From NCBI GenBank assembly GCA_000992445.2, contig LBUF02000019.1, forward strand, positions 10,111 through 50,335: 40,225 nt of DNA. The letters run 5' to 3'. Below the pieces are notes generated by a model. The model did not search any database and was not told the origin of the DNA. It worked only from the letters and a program-made list of their open reading frames with translations. Position 1 is the stretch's first letter, and the number at the start of each line of letters is the position of its first letter. Below are positions 1 through 7,843 of this stretch, piece after piece. The translations under genes and the position numbers were made by a program. This DNA comes from Parcubacteria group bacterium GW2011_GWA2_38_13b. GTDB lineage: Bacteria; Patescibacteriota; Minisyncoccia; GWA2-38-13b.

Positions 1-158
1 GAAAGCCGCCTATGCCCTAAACCGACTTTTTTATCGGGGGAAATATAAAAACTGGCGCCATCCGGTCCCCGGTGCGCCAAAGTATCCCGCATCCGCAAAA
101 GCAATTTTTCATCCACTGCTTTCCCCTGAAAATTATATATTCCTACGATTCCGCACAC
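1..158 (-). CDS. asnB: asparagine synthetase B, N-terminal part (cut by window edge)
   Basis: The first 52 codons begin at a GTG (158-156) with the N-terminus MCGIVGIYNF, the hallmark of class II glutamine amidotransferases. Cys2 becomes the catalytic nucleophile once the initiator Met is removed. Further on, LAHRGPDG and GLGHRRLS are the conserved blocks of the AsnB glutaminase domain. The enzyme uses glutamine-derived ammonia and ATP to convert aspartate to asparagine. The GTG start is preferred because it puts the catalytic Cys at position 2, and a purine stretch GAGGGG lies a few bases upstream. The synthetase domain lies outside the window. Some relatives act in surface-sugar or peptide modification, so the exact substrate is inferred; the family assignment is firm. 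Confidence 0.9.
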   Translation of the reverse strand, partial: MCGIVGIYNFQGKAVDEKLLLRMRDTLAHRGPDGASFYISPDKKVGLGHRRL

Positions 159-286
159 CCCGCCCCTCAAAAGTATATTGTCCCGTTTTTTCCAAAACGT
201 TAAATACTTTTAAAATTAAAATGATTAATAATATACCCCCGCCATTTCTAAAATAAGTTTTAGATACTCTTGAAGGACGAGGTGCA

Positions 287-2038
287 TTACAAATTTTCTT
301 TTTTAACTCTTTGAGTTTCTATATACCACTTATTGACATCGGAAAATCTTTGCGAAGGCATTACCACCTTATCAATTTCAATGCCCTTAATTTTATTTGA
401 AACGGCGTAAAGATAATGAGGACTATAGAGAAAAACCGCCGGAACATCATTGATAAGCAAATTTTGAAATTCCTCATATTTTTTAGCGCGCTCTTCAACC
501 GACACCGTTTGTCTGGCTTCTTCAAGCAATTTATCCGCATTGCGATTATCGTAAAGCGATAAATTTAGTCCGGGATCTTTTTTCTGCGAAGAATGCCAAA
601 ACGAAAAGGGGTCGGGAAGATAACTTAAAATTTGTCCAAATAAAAGCGCCTGATATTTTCGCGGCCTAATGTATTCCTGCTGAATTTCTCCGATGCTCTT
701 TGAATCAACAGTAATTTTTACGCCAACCTGCCCCCAGTTTTTCTTCAAAAATTCGGCAACATTAAGCAATTCCGGCCAATTGGTTGTCGCCAGCGTAATC
801 TCCAACGGCACAATTTCTTCCTCTTTCTTGTCATTTTTTATTTTCTTTTCCCTAAAACCGTCGCCGTCCAAATCCCGCCAACCGGATTCTTCCAATATTC
901 TGGCGGCTTCTTCCGGCAAAAAATCATAAATTTTAATGTCGGAATTGAAACCCAAAAGATCCGGCAAAATAGGAGAATTTACTGTTTCTGCGTTGCCGCC
1001 CAAAATTTCATCAACAATTTTTCGTTTATCGGTCGCATAATTCAAAGCTAATCGCACATTCTTGTCGGCCAAAACAACCGACTGATTTTGATTGAAAAAT
1101 ACGGAAAAATATCTCGGCAATTTTAAAGAATAAATATTGGCATGATCCTTGATTTTATTTCTATTTTCAGCGGAAAGAAAATTTATTCCCTGCGCCAATT
1201 TATTATTATAAATTTGCACCATTACTTCCGGCGAATCATAAAAACTGAACTCCAACGCGGAAATATACGACCGTTCCGAATAATAATCGTCGAAAGCGGA
1301 AAATTCCATAGATACTATTTTGCCAAGTTTGTCTTTCTGTAGTTTTTTAAACTTATACGGTCCAGATCCTATAGGCTGCAAATTAAACTTGGCCAAAGGA
1401 AAATTCTGAGGAAGAATATCCTGCCAAATATGTTTCGGAATTATCCCAATGGTTGTGTTCTCCAAAAAAGGAGCATAAACATTATTTAAAGAAAATTTTA
1501 CCGTATAATCATCGACTTTTTCCGCAATAACTCCCTGCCAATTCACCCTTATCGGACTGTGGTATTCAATATTTTGAATAGTTGCTATCGTAAAAATTAC
1601 ATCATCCGCCGTCAAATCTTCCCCGTCGTGCCATTTGATATTTTTTCGCAAATAAAAAGTGTATATTTTGCCGTCGGCGCTAATTTCGTATTTTTCGGCC
1701 AAATCCGAATCAATCCCTCCCGATTTATTATATTTGGCAAGCCCGGAAAAAATAATAATGGAAAGATCCCTGTCGGCATCATTGGTTTGGGCAAGCACCG
1801 GATTGATATAACGCGGTTCGCCCAATATCGCTTCGGTATATTTTCCGCCGAAATCCGGACCGATTTCCGTATTCTTGAAATAATATAAAAAAAACCAACT
1901 CAAAGAAGTAATTATAATAACGGCACCCAAACAAAAAACCAACAACTTTTCTTTCGCCGGCAAAACTCGCCAAATGCAAAAAACCTTCTCCCGAAAAGCA
2001 GGTTTTGTTTCGCTGAAAAATTTTTTTATACTGAACAT
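287..2038 (-). CDS. family-5 extracellular solute-binding protein, membrane anchored
   Basis: A 583-residue protein of the peptide/nickel-binding (SBP_bac_5) family. The mature part opens with the typical EAILGEPRYINPVL block, followed by LAEKYEISADGKIYTFYLR and WHDGEDLTADDVIF, and DGFREKK further on. Instead of a lipobox there is one hydrophobic segment at about residues 33-53, so it is probably held at the membrane with the binding domain outside. Family members deliver oligopeptides to an ABC permease, but no permease or ATPase of that type is encoded here. It starts 10 bases after secG on the same strand and probably shares its transcript. No ribosome binding site is visible. Substrate is unknown. 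Confidence 0.87.
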   Translation of the reverse strand: MFSIKKFFSETKPAFREKVFCIWRVLPAKEKLLVFCLGAVIIITSLSWFFLYYFKNTEIGPDFGGKYTEAILGEPRYINPVLAQTNDADRDLSIIIFSGLAKYNKSGGIDSDLAEKYEISADGKIYTFYLRKNIKWHDGEDLTADDVIFTIATIQNIEYHSPIRVNWQGVIAEKVDDYTVKFSLNNVYAPFLENTTIGIIPKHIWQDILPQNFPLAKFNLQPIGSGPYKFKKLQKDKLGKIVSMEFSAFDDYYSERSYISALEFSFYDSPEVMVQIYNNKLAQGINFLSAENRNKIKDHANIYSLKLPRYFSVFFNQNQSVVLADKNVRLALNYATDKRKIVDEILGGNAETVNSPILPDLLGFNSDIKIYDFLPEEAARILEESGWRDLDGDGFREKKIKNDKKEEEIVPLEITLATTNWPELLNVAEFLKKNWGQVGVKITVDSKSIGEIQQEYIRPRKYQALLFGQILSYLPDPFSFWHSSQKKDPGLNLSLYDNRNADKLLEEARQTVSVEERAKKYEEFQNLLINDVPAVFLYSPHYLYAVSNKIKGIEIDKVVMPSQRFSDVNKWYIETQRVKKENL

Positions 2039-2048
2039 TCGTGGTATT

Positions 2049-2270
2049 TTAGATACTGAAAATAATCCGAAACATCGTTGATCCGATAAATAAAGTGGCT
2101 AGAATAATCGTTGCGATAAATAAAACGCGCTCTAATCCCCTTTTTGTCCTATAAATATTTCCATCGCCCCCAAATGCTCCCGACAAACCAGACCCTCTTT
2201 GCTGCATCAAAATCGCAATAATCAAAATAACAGACACTATAATTTGCCCGATATTAAAAATATTTGACAT
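2049..2270 (-). CDS. secG: preprotein translocase subunit SecG
   Basis: A 73-residue protein with two membrane segments (about 7-24 and 50-70) joined by a glycine-rich loop QQRGSGLSGAFGG, the classic SecG signature, followed by a basic stretch RTKRGLER. SecG is the small accessory subunit of the SecYEG channel that helps SecA-driven export across the cytoplasmic membrane. The length is normal for the family. It is the first gene of a short operon with the solute-binding protein downstream, and a good promoter lies about 70 bases upstream (2341-2369). Confidence 0.92.
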   Translation of the reverse strand: MSNIFNIGQIIVSVILIIAILMQQRGSGLSGAFGGDGNIYRTKRGLERVLFIATIILATLFIGSTMFRIIFSI

Positions 2271-2340
2271 ACCCGATATATTTAATAAATAATTAACTTC
2301 CTAATTAAAAAAGCGCTATTATACGCTAATTTATACTTTT

Positions 2341-2369
2341 AGGATAGCATTAAAATGGACGTAAGTCAA
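2341..2369 (-). promoter_or_regulatory. sigma-70-like promoter of secG
   Basis: On the minus strand TTGACT (2369-2364) is separated by 17 bases from TATCCT (2346-2341). Predicted transcription start is near 2334, giving a leader of roughly 60 bases before the secG ATG at 2270. Assigned by match to the bacterial consensus only. Confidence 0.6.
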
Positions 2370-2392
2370 CGAAAATAGGCTTAATACGTAAA

Positions 2393-2424
2393 AAATCGCC
2401 CCGCAATACTATGTGGGACGATTT
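2393..2424 (-). terminator. intrinsic terminator after the DUF1385-like pair
   Basis: A 13-base stem (2393-2405 with 2412-2424, one mismatch and one G-U pair) with a 6-base loop. It lies just past the stop of the gene at 2434 and is followed on the minus strand by a run of U residues. Confidence 0.75.
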
Positions 2425-2433
2425 CGTATTATT

Positions 2434-3132
2434 TTATCCAATTTTAATAATTTTCTCCGCTTCTTGCGCCAACTCCAATGTTTCTTTAAGTTTATTAAAA
2501 CTTGACTCTGGAATGGTAAAAAATTTCCGATCCAAAAAACTTACTGCTGCACATATCAAAATACAATATAGCGTAGATACGAATATCCAAATGAGCCAAA
2601 ATTCCGCGCTATAAAAACTAAAAAAATATTTATGCACAGCCGCCAAAGACAAATAATAGAAGCACAGAAAAGAGCGTCCCAATCCCCCTATCGTTCCGCA
2701 TCCGATATTTTCTTTCGGCGCTTTTCGCAAATTATCCATCGTTACCGATACTCCACTTAAAAGCAGACTTATAACCTTACGCTCGCAAATATGCCATTCC
2801 CGTTTATCGCGATCAATCAAAATCCAAAATAATTCCCAAAAAGAAGAAAAAGAAACAAATATCGTGAAAAAACCAAGATAATATACAAAGCCCGAACCGC
2901 CCAAAATCAATTCTAATAAAAATATGGCCGGCAAACAAAAAAACGATGCGGCAATGAAACAAAAAATAAAAGATCGCAAAAATTTTCCCGCCAAAGGATA
3001 ATGATCGCAGCTTTTCGTACTCAACCGAATATCCTGACAACGATTTTCTAATTTGATTTTTATACCGAATCCATAGGAAGTCGATGACCCCTCAATGTGC
3101 TCTATTTCCGTTTTATTCTTCAAAATCCTCAC
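2434..3132 (-). CDS. DUF1385-like membrane protein, divergent paralogue
   Basis: A 232-residue protein with about four hydrophobic segments. Between the second and third lies REWHICERKVISLL (about 111-124), then NLRKAPKENIGCGTIGG (about 134-150). This matches the DUF1385 (YqhQ-type) pattern HGAEHK followed by a cysteine-containing RxxCGT block, but the histidine/glutamate motif has decayed (HICERK instead of HGAEHK). The next gene upstream (3113-3811) is a paralogue with the better motif, and the two reading frames overlap by 20 bases, so they are probably translated together. Function of DUF1385 is not established. The C-terminus ends in a short helical tail LAQEAEKIIK. Confidence 0.65.
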   Translation of the reverse strand: MRILKNKTEIEHIEGSSTSYGFGIKIKLENRCQDIRLSTKSCDHYPLAGKFLRSFIFCFIAASFFCLPAIFLLELILGGSGFVYYLGFFTIFVSFSSFWELFWILIDRDKREWHICERKVISLLLSGVSVTMDNLRKAPKENIGCGTIGGLGRSFLCFYYLSLAAVHKYFFSFYSAEFWLIWIFVSTLYCILICAAVSFLDRKFFTIPESSFNKLKETLELAQEAEKIIKIG

Positions 3133-3811
3133 CCCCTCCTTCCGTAAATCTTTTTATGCGCAAACCTAATTCTAATGTTTCTTTCGTTTTTTCTTCGCAC
3201 GGTTCGGCAGTCAACAAATATTTCTGCGCCGGTCGCCAAAACCAATTATCGCATAATTTTTTGTATTGATTGAAAAACACGAAAAATAAAACAACAAATA
3301 TTATCCAACCATACGCGTCTCCGATAAAATACTGCAATATCTTATCTAACCAGATAATCATAGCGCAATAAATAAACAAAGTTTCTCCCCATACAATAGA
3401 ACGGCTGCCGCAACAAGCAGATATCCGGGAAGAATTTTTAAAATCGGAAATATCCATCTTCCCGCAATTCATCAGTAAATCTATTAACTTATGTTCCGCT
3501 CCATGCCATTCCCTAAAATCACGATTAAACAATAAGCTTAAGGGGACAAATCCGTTTTTAATCATTGAAATCATAAAAGAAAATAATCCAAAACAATATT
3601 GAATACTGAATATTTCCGTTAAAAACAATAAAAAAACATTATAAACCAAAAAAAGAATTACAACATAATACAAATCTGGCGCACTCAAAAGATGCCGTTC
3701 AAAATTCTTCGTTTTAAAAGAAACCATGTCCGATATGCCTCGCAATTTAATTTTTATGCTTATTCCCGATTTACCCGCAGTCCCGTCAAATCCGGTAATT
3801 TTATATACCAT
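3113..3811 (-). CDS. DUF1385-like membrane protein
   Basis: A 232-residue membrane protein with hydrophobic segments at about 46-66, 69-90, 138-158 and 162-180. The cytoplasmic motif REWHGAEHKLIDLL (100-113) and the following FKNSSRISACCGSRS (124-138) agree with the conserved core of DUF1385/YqhQ proteins, where the H-x-x-E-H and Cys residues could bind a metal; that binding is inference. It shares length, layout and the C-terminal signature KETLELxxxxxR/E with the downstream neighbour, so this is a tandem duplication. The sequence reads as a slightly shortened member. No ribosome binding site is seen. Confidence 0.68.
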   Translation of the reverse strand: MVYKITGFDGTAGKSGISIKIKLRGISDMVSFKTKNFERHLLSAPDLYYVVILFLVYNVFLLFLTEIFSIQYCFGLFSFMISMIKNGFVPLSLLFNRDFREWHGAEHKLIDLLMNCGKMDISDFKNSSRISACCGSRSIVWGETLFIYCAMIIWLDKILQYFIGDAYGWIIFVVLFFVFFNQYKKLCDNWFWRPAQKYLLTAEPCEEKTKETLELGLRIKRFTEGGGEDFEE

Positions 3812-3921
3812 CTAACATCCCCCTGTAAATACCACCCTTGATTTCAAAAAACCATAAAATACTTTACTATACGATATAATAATTACAGACGAAAGGCAAG
3901 CGCCTGGATATTACGGCACAC

Positions 3922-3950
3922 TTGACCATATAATAGTTTTTTGTTAAAAT
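3922..3950 (+). promoter_or_regulatory. sigma-70-like promoter of the tRNA-fMet locus
   Basis: TTGACC (3922-3927), 17 bases, TAAAAT (3945-3950). The predicted start (about 3957) lies immediately before the degenerate tRNA copy at 3961 and about 155 bases before the intact tRNA gene, so the transcript would carry both. Confidence 0.55.
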
Positions 3951-3960
3951 TTATTCGTAT

Positions 3961-4064
3961 CGTGGGGTAGAGCAATTGGCAGTCCCGAAAAATCAAAAAT
4001 CTTTGATTTTTAGATTTTTCGAGGATCCCGATTCCTGCCAAGGACGGAACATCGGGACTCGTCG
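3961..4064 (+). pseudogene. truncated, interrupted copy of the tRNA-fMet gene
   Basis: Positions 3961-3982 repeat the first 22 bases of the initiator tRNA gene at 4111 with one mismatch (CGT for CGC at the start). After 75 unrelated bases the next seven tRNA bases, CTCGTCG, reappear at 4058-4064, and then similarity stops in the anticodon stem. The copy cannot fold as a tRNA because its 3' part is missing. It lies between the promoter and the intact gene. Confidence 0.75.
3983..4057 (+). repeat. 75-base palindromic insert within the tRNA copy
   Basis: The insert begins TCCCGA and ends TCGGGA, perfect 6-base terminal inverted repeats. It contains an AT-rich hairpin (GAAAAATC...GATTTTTAG) and a second one, CCCGAT paired with ATCGGG near the right end. 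The exact boundaries are defined by the tRNA sequence resuming on both sides. Confidence 0.65.
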
Positions 4065-4110
4065 CAATTTATTATAAAACATAATTTAAAGTATTAAAAA
4101 AAATTATTAC

Positions 4111-4183
4111 CGCGGGGTAGAGCAATTGGCAGCTCGTCGGGCTCATAACCCGAAGGTTGCCGGTTCGAGTCCGGCCCCCGCAA
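4111..4183 (+). tRNA. initiator tRNA-fMet (CAT)
   Basis: A 73-base cloverleaf. The anticodon loop CTCATAA gives CAT, and the anticodon stem carries the three consecutive G-C pairs GGG/CCC that mark the initiator. The acceptor begins C1 and position 72 is A, giving the C-A mismatch used by the formylase and initiation factor 2. The T arm GGTTCGAGTCC is normal. No CCA is encoded (the gene is followed by CTTTTAA). A strong terminator follows within 4 bases. Confidence 0.95.
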
Positions 4184-4186
4184 CTT

Positions 4187-4230
4187 TTAACAAAAACCAC
4201 TCCGCAGTATTGCGGAGTGGTTTTTGTTAA
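4187..4230. terminator. bidirectional terminator between tRNA-fMet and pfkB
   Basis: A perfect 20-base stem (4187-4206 with 4211-4230) and the 4-base loop GTAT. The arms carry AAAAA and TTTTT near the base, so U-rich ends arise on both strands. It serves the tRNA (plus) and the convergent sugar kinase gene (minus), whose stop lies 14 bases away. Confidence 0.88.
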
Positions 4231-4244
4231 ATATAATAAAAATA

Positions 4245-5267
4245 TTAAATATTTTCCCGCTTAATGTCCAAATTCTCCCACCTCTTATCCAAAAAATCTT
4301 CCTGAGTTAAGATTTTATTTTTAGCGCCAATGTGTTCAACAACGGAAGTAGCGTTAGCGCTGCCCAATTTAATGGCATATTCAATCGCTTCCGGCGAAAA
4401 TATTTTCGCCATTTTTCCCGATTTGCGCAATAAACCCGCCAAAAATCCCGAACCGAAAGCGTCGCCGGCGCCCGTTCTATCAATGACCTTTTCTTCCTTA
4501 TAAATACCGGCTTTATAAATTATTTTACCGTCTGAAACCCAAACACCATTCGGACCGTCGGTCATAACGGCAAGCCCGTCCATTAAACCATCGAAAACGC
4601 TGAATATCTTTTTAGTATCTTTGTAGTTTTCTCCGGTAAGTTCCGCCGCTTCTTCGCGATTCAAGATTATAATATTCACTTTTTTTAATATTTCTTTCCA
4701 AGCGTTTTTCCCCAATTTTATCTGAGTTTCACCGGGATTAATTGCGACCTTGACGTCTTTTTCTTTTGCAAAATCCAATAAAGGATCAAAAAATTCCGCC
4801 GAATCGGCAGAAAGATGCGTTATGTAAAACCATTTGGATTTTAACTTCTCCGTTCTTATTTCATCTTGATCAAAAAAACCGGAAGCGCCGCGATGCACCA
4901 AAATCGTCCGTTCGCCACTCATTGAAGAAAGAATAATCGAATAAGCGGTCATATTTTTTTTATCATTAACGACTAATCCGGTAAAAACGCCCTCCTTGAT
5001 CAATTCTTCAATAATGTCTTTGCCGCCGGAATCTTCTCCAACGCGGCACAAACAAGCCGCTTTAAAACCTTGACGCGCAAATGCCACGGCCGTATTTGTC
5101 GCGCCGCCACCTGTGGCAAAAATCAAATTATCAATATCAATCTTAGAACCCAAGCTTAAACATTCCGCTTTTCCGGTAGAAAACCTGGCATCAGCCAAAA
5201 TCTTAAAAGCTTCACTTTTAATAAAAACATCGCGCGTTGCCGTCCCGATTGTAATAACATCAAACAT
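4245..5267 (-). CDS. PfkB-family sugar kinase
   Basis: A 340-residue ribokinase-fold kinase. N-terminal TIGTATRDVF and the glycine motif GGGATNTAVAFARQG (53-67) form PfkB signature 1. DRTGAGDAFGSGF (263-275) is signature 2, containing the anion hole and the catalytic base Asp269. NPGE and NREEAAELTG (about 178-212) are the usual spacer motifs. It transfers phosphate from ATP to a sugar or nucleoside. Because transketolase, rpe and rpiB are encoded in the same co-directional run, a pentose or ketohexose phosphate role is plausible, but substrate cannot be read from the sequence. It is the last gene of the run and ends at the bidirectional terminator. Confidence 0.88.
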   Translation of the reverse strand: MFDVITIGTATRDVFIKSEAFKILADARFSTGKAECLSLGSKIDIDNLIFATGGGATNTAVAFARQGFKAACLCRVGEDSGGKDIIEELIKEGVFTGLVVNDKKNMTAYSIILSSMSGERTILVHRGASGFFDQDEIRTEKLKSKWFYITHLSADSAEFFDPLLDFAKEKDVKVAINPGETQIKLGKNAWKEILKKVNIIILNREEAAELTGENYKDTKKIFSVFDGLMDGLAVMTDGPNGVWVSDGKIIYKAGIYKEEKVIDRTGAGDAFGSGFLAGLLRKSGKMAKIFSPEAIEYAIKLGSANATSVVEHIGAKNKILTQEDFLDKRWENLDIKRENI

Positions 5268-5308
5268 ATTATTTTTAAAAACAAAACAATCTGAATCCTT
5301 AAGATACC

Positions 5309-5725
5309 CTATCTCTTTTCCTTTAAACTAAACGGTTTTCGAAACAAAGTATCCCCTTTTTCTGTTTTTTTTCTATAATAAATCATTTCCGATTCTTTCC
5401 CGCAATCTTTGCACACAACACGTTCCTCTCGGCATTCTCCGCTTTTCAATTTATTGCAATCATTGCAAATAAAATTACAAATATCGCCATATCCTTCTCT
5501 TTCCCCGCTTTCTTTATTAAATTCATCGAAATATTGCGCTTCATCTGCTCCGTCTAAATCTTTCAATGTTCCCGGGACAAGCTTATTACTAACTATTACC
5601 TTATAAGTTCCATCTTTATCTTTAATTAGATGCTCGTCATCTTGCTCATATTCTCCTGTAAATTGATGCGGTTTCACGATGGCTTCATTAGGCGGAACCG
5701 CTTTAAAAACTTCTCTTTTTTTCAT
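5309..5725 (-). CDS. hypothetical protein with C-terminal zinc ribbon
   Basis: A 138-residue soluble protein of no family I recognise. The N-terminal two thirds are acidic and polar (GEYEQDDEHLIKDKDGTYK). The C-terminal third holds the cysteine pairs CNFICNDC and CREERVVCKDCG (about 84-110), consistent with a zinc ribbon that may bind nucleic acid or protein. The ATG at 5725 has no clear ribosome binding site. It lies between the transketolase C-half and the PfkB kinase on the same strand, 41 bases upstream of the kinase. Role unknown; the zinc ribbon is inferred from cysteine spacing. Confidence 0.6.
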   Translation of the reverse strand: MKKREVFKAVPPNEAIVKPHQFTGEYEQDDEHLIKDKDGTYKVIVSNKLVPGTLKDLDGADEAQYFDEFNKESGEREGYGDICNFICNDCNKLKSGECREERVVCKDCGKESEMIYYRKKTEKGDTLFRKPFSLKEKR

Positions 5726-5743
5726 AAAATTATTTTTTATTTT

Positions 5744-5814
5744 TTACCCCATTAGAAGTTCATGAAACCTCGTCTTAATATCTATTTACTTTAATAAACT
5801 TCTAACGGAGTTTA
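5744..5814. repeat. family-1 palindromic element, copy 1
   Basis: Ends TTACCCCATTAGAAGTT (left) and the inverted AACTTCTAACGGAGTTTA (right), with about 35 bases of unique AT-rich sequence between. The right end runs over the last codons and TAG stop of the transketolase C-half gene. Same family as the elements at 11188, 13211 and 21312. Confidence 0.75.
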
Positions 5815-6809
5815 CGTTTCAAAACTTTCAACACCGCTTCTTTTATATCTTTTACGCCCATTCCAAATTTTTCAACCAGTTCGTTTGGCGTTCCGGATTC
5901 GCCAAACCTGTCGCGAACGCCGATTCTTTCCAATGGAGCCGGATAATTTTCCGCTAAAATTTCGCATACAACCGAACCCAAACCGCCGTTTATTTGATGT
6001 TCCTCAACAGTCACCACCGCGCCGCTTCTTTTAGCAGCGTCGATTATCGTTCCCGTGTCCATCGGCTTTATCGTATGGTTATTAACCACAATACATTCTA
6101 CCCCTTCTCTTGAAAGTTCGTCAGCCGCAAGTATCGCATTGTGAACTAGCGGCCCGCAAGCAATTATGGCAACATCGGAATTTTTTCCGTCCAAAGAAGG
6201 ATCGCGAAAAATAAACGCCTTGCCGATTTTAAACGGAGTTTCTTCGGTAGTTATTACCGGCGTCTTTTCCCGCGTTAAGCGCAAATAAACAGGACCATTA
6301 AATTCCGCCGCGGCCATTGTCGCTTTTTTCGCTTCAATTGAATCGCACGGCGCAATAACGGTCATTCGTGGTTGAACACGCATTAAGGCAATATCTTCGA
6401 GCGCTTGGTGAGTCGCGCCATCCGGCCCCACGGAAATTCCCGCGTGCGCGCCCACAATTTTAACATTTCTTCCCGAATAACTTATTAAGGTTCTGATTTG
6501 TTCATTATTGCGTCCCGGCGAAAAAACAGCGTAAGAGGAAATGAAAGGAATCTTGCCACTATGTTCAAGCCCGGCCGCTACCGCCGCCATATTCTGTTCC
6601 GCCACGCCCATTTCAATAAACCTGTCAGGAAATTTTTCCTTAAAAATGCTCGTCATGGTTGAATCGGTCAAATCGGCGCATAACGCCACGATATTTTTAT
6701 TTTTTTCACCAGCAATCGCAAGTCCCTCGCCATAACCATGGCGAGTTGGAATTTGCTCAATATCCTCATCATATATTTTCGAATTAAGTTTTACGTTTGA
6801 ATTAATCAT
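5802..6809 (-). CDS. tkt: transketolase, C-terminal subunit (split enzyme)
   Basis: A 335-residue protein covering the pyrimidine-binding and C-terminal domains of transketolase. GVAEQNMAAVAAG (68-80) holds the conserved Glu71 that activates the cofactor thiamine diphosphate. RTLISYSGRNVKIVGAHAG and VGPDGATHQALEDIALMR are typical transketolase blocks, and the C-terminal domain contains TVEEHQINGGLG and GVRDRFGESG. Together with the N-terminal subunit at 8756-9598 it would form one active enzyme that moves two-carbon units between sugar phosphates. The two halves are usually adjacent; here four unrelated genes are absent but three lie between. The last codons and TAG stop come from a palindromic element. 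The gene starts 7 bases after the 336-residue gene. Confidence 0.93.
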   Translation of the reverse strand: MINSNVKLNSKIYDEDIEQIPTRHGYGEGLAIAGEKNKNIVALCADLTDSTMTSIFKEKFPDRFIEMGVAEQNMAAVAAGLEHSGKIPFISSYAVFSPGRNNEQIRTLISYSGRNVKIVGAHAGISVGPDGATHQALEDIALMRVQPRMTVIAPCDSIEAKKATMAAAEFNGPVYLRLTREKTPVITTEETPFKIGKAFIFRDPSLDGKNSDVAIIACGPLVHNAILAADELSREGVECIVVNNHTIKPMDTGTIIDAAKRSGAVVTVEEHQINGGLGSVVCEILAENYPAPLERIGVRDRFGESGTPNELVEKFGMGVKDIKEAVLKVLKRKLR

Positions 6810-6815
6810 AATTTA

Positions 6816-7826
6816 TTATTTTAATATTTTCTCCAATGTGCCATCGGGAATATCTAATTTTAATTTTTCGGTTATTCCCCTAAACACCCTTTTCTTCTGT
6901 TCAATATCCCATAATTTTTCCGGTCCGCCCGGCGGCTTACCCATACTCAACCACAAATCATATAAATCTTTTGAATGTTTCGTTGTAAGCCCGATCAATA
7001 TAATATCATCTACGCCCAAATTTGAAATACCACGATTCTTCACTCTTTCTATTTGCTTTTCTTTATACTCCAATAATCCATTCCAACCAGCATTTCCACC
7101 CTTAGTAGCCAATTGGAAACCTAATCTTTGAAACTGCCGGATATTTTTTTCCATTTCATCTTCATCTACTGTTTTTACTCCTCTTTTGTGAGAAAAAATT
7201 ACTATTTTAAAATCAATTTTCTGCCTCACATCTTCTTTGATATTTGGTCGTACAATTTTAATTTCCAAATCAATTATTTTAGAAATACCATAAGATAAAC
7301 GGGTCATAAATTCTCGAACCATTTCTTCGCTGATCATACCAACATCTTCTGATTTTATTTCTTTGCCAAAATCAATATCGGACTTTACTGATTTATTAGC
7401 AATCGCTCCCTTGCGTTCACCCGCAGACAGCTGGCTTTTAATTATTTCTTTATCATAAATATCCTCAATATCTCTCCTTGCTTCATTGGCTAAAATTCTT
7501 TTACTGATCTTGCGATAAACATCTTCCGGCATTTCAGAATCCGGCATATATTTAACGCCCCAATTATAATCCGCCATTACATCACCCAAAGAAAGTTTAT
7601 ATTCTTTGCCCTTATAATCACATATAAAGTTTTTCCCATATTCTCCTTTTTTATCGTATTTAAAAATTATCCTGTTTTTAATATCGTCCCAGCGGATTTC
7701 TTTTATTTTATCCAATTCTTTTAATTTATCTTTAAGATTATACATCTTTTTCTGTTTTTCTATTTCAAAAAAACTAAACTCTTTTTTTTCTTCCGTATTA
7801 AAATTTGAAAATATCTCGTTTTCCAT
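6816..7826 (-). CDS. hypothetical protein, possible nuclease-like fold
   Basis: A 336-residue soluble, lysine-rich protein not matched to a named family. The N-terminal 110 residues are polar and helical, and DRKISKRILANEAR-like helices follow. The best-ordered part is residues 185-290: DVRQKIDFKIVIFSHKRG, then FQLATKGG about 35 residues later, then EYKEKQIERVKNRG and DDIILIGLTT. An acidic residue after a strand, followed by a strand with an internal Lys and a Lys-rich helix, is loosely like a PD-(D/E)XK nuclease core, but this is a low-confidence reading. It sits between the AbiEii-type toxin gene (18 bases upstream) and the transketolase C-half (7 bases downstream), so it may belong to the accessory insertion rather than to metabolism. 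Confidence 0.5.
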   Translation of the reverse strand: MENEIFSNFNTEEKKEFSFFEIEKQKKMYNLKDKLKELDKIKEIRWDDIKNRIIFKYDKKGEYGKNFICDYKGKEYKLSLGDVMADYNWGVKYMPDSEMPEDVYRKISKRILANEARRDIEDIYDKEIIKSQLSAGERKGAIANKSVKSDIDFGKEIKSEDVGMISEEMVREFMTRLSYGISKIIDLEIKIVRPNIKEDVRQKIDFKIVIFSHKRGVKTVDEDEMEKNIRQFQRLGFQLATKGGNAGWNGLLEYKEKQIERVKNRGISNLGVDDIILIGLTTKHSKDLYDLWLSMGKPPGGPEKLWDIEQKKRVFRGITEKLKLDIPDGTLEKILK

Positions 7827-7843
7827 AATTATATTTTAAAAAA

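Noticed and set aside
287-2038. Lipoprotein signal in the solute-binding protein
   Set aside because: The hydrophobic segment is internal and no Cys follows it in lipobox context, so a membrane anchor is more likely.
3983-4057. Reading the 75-base insert as a tRNA intron
   Set aside because: The copy lacks the 3' half of the tRNA, and the break is in the D arm rather than the anticodon loop, so splicing would not give a tRNA.
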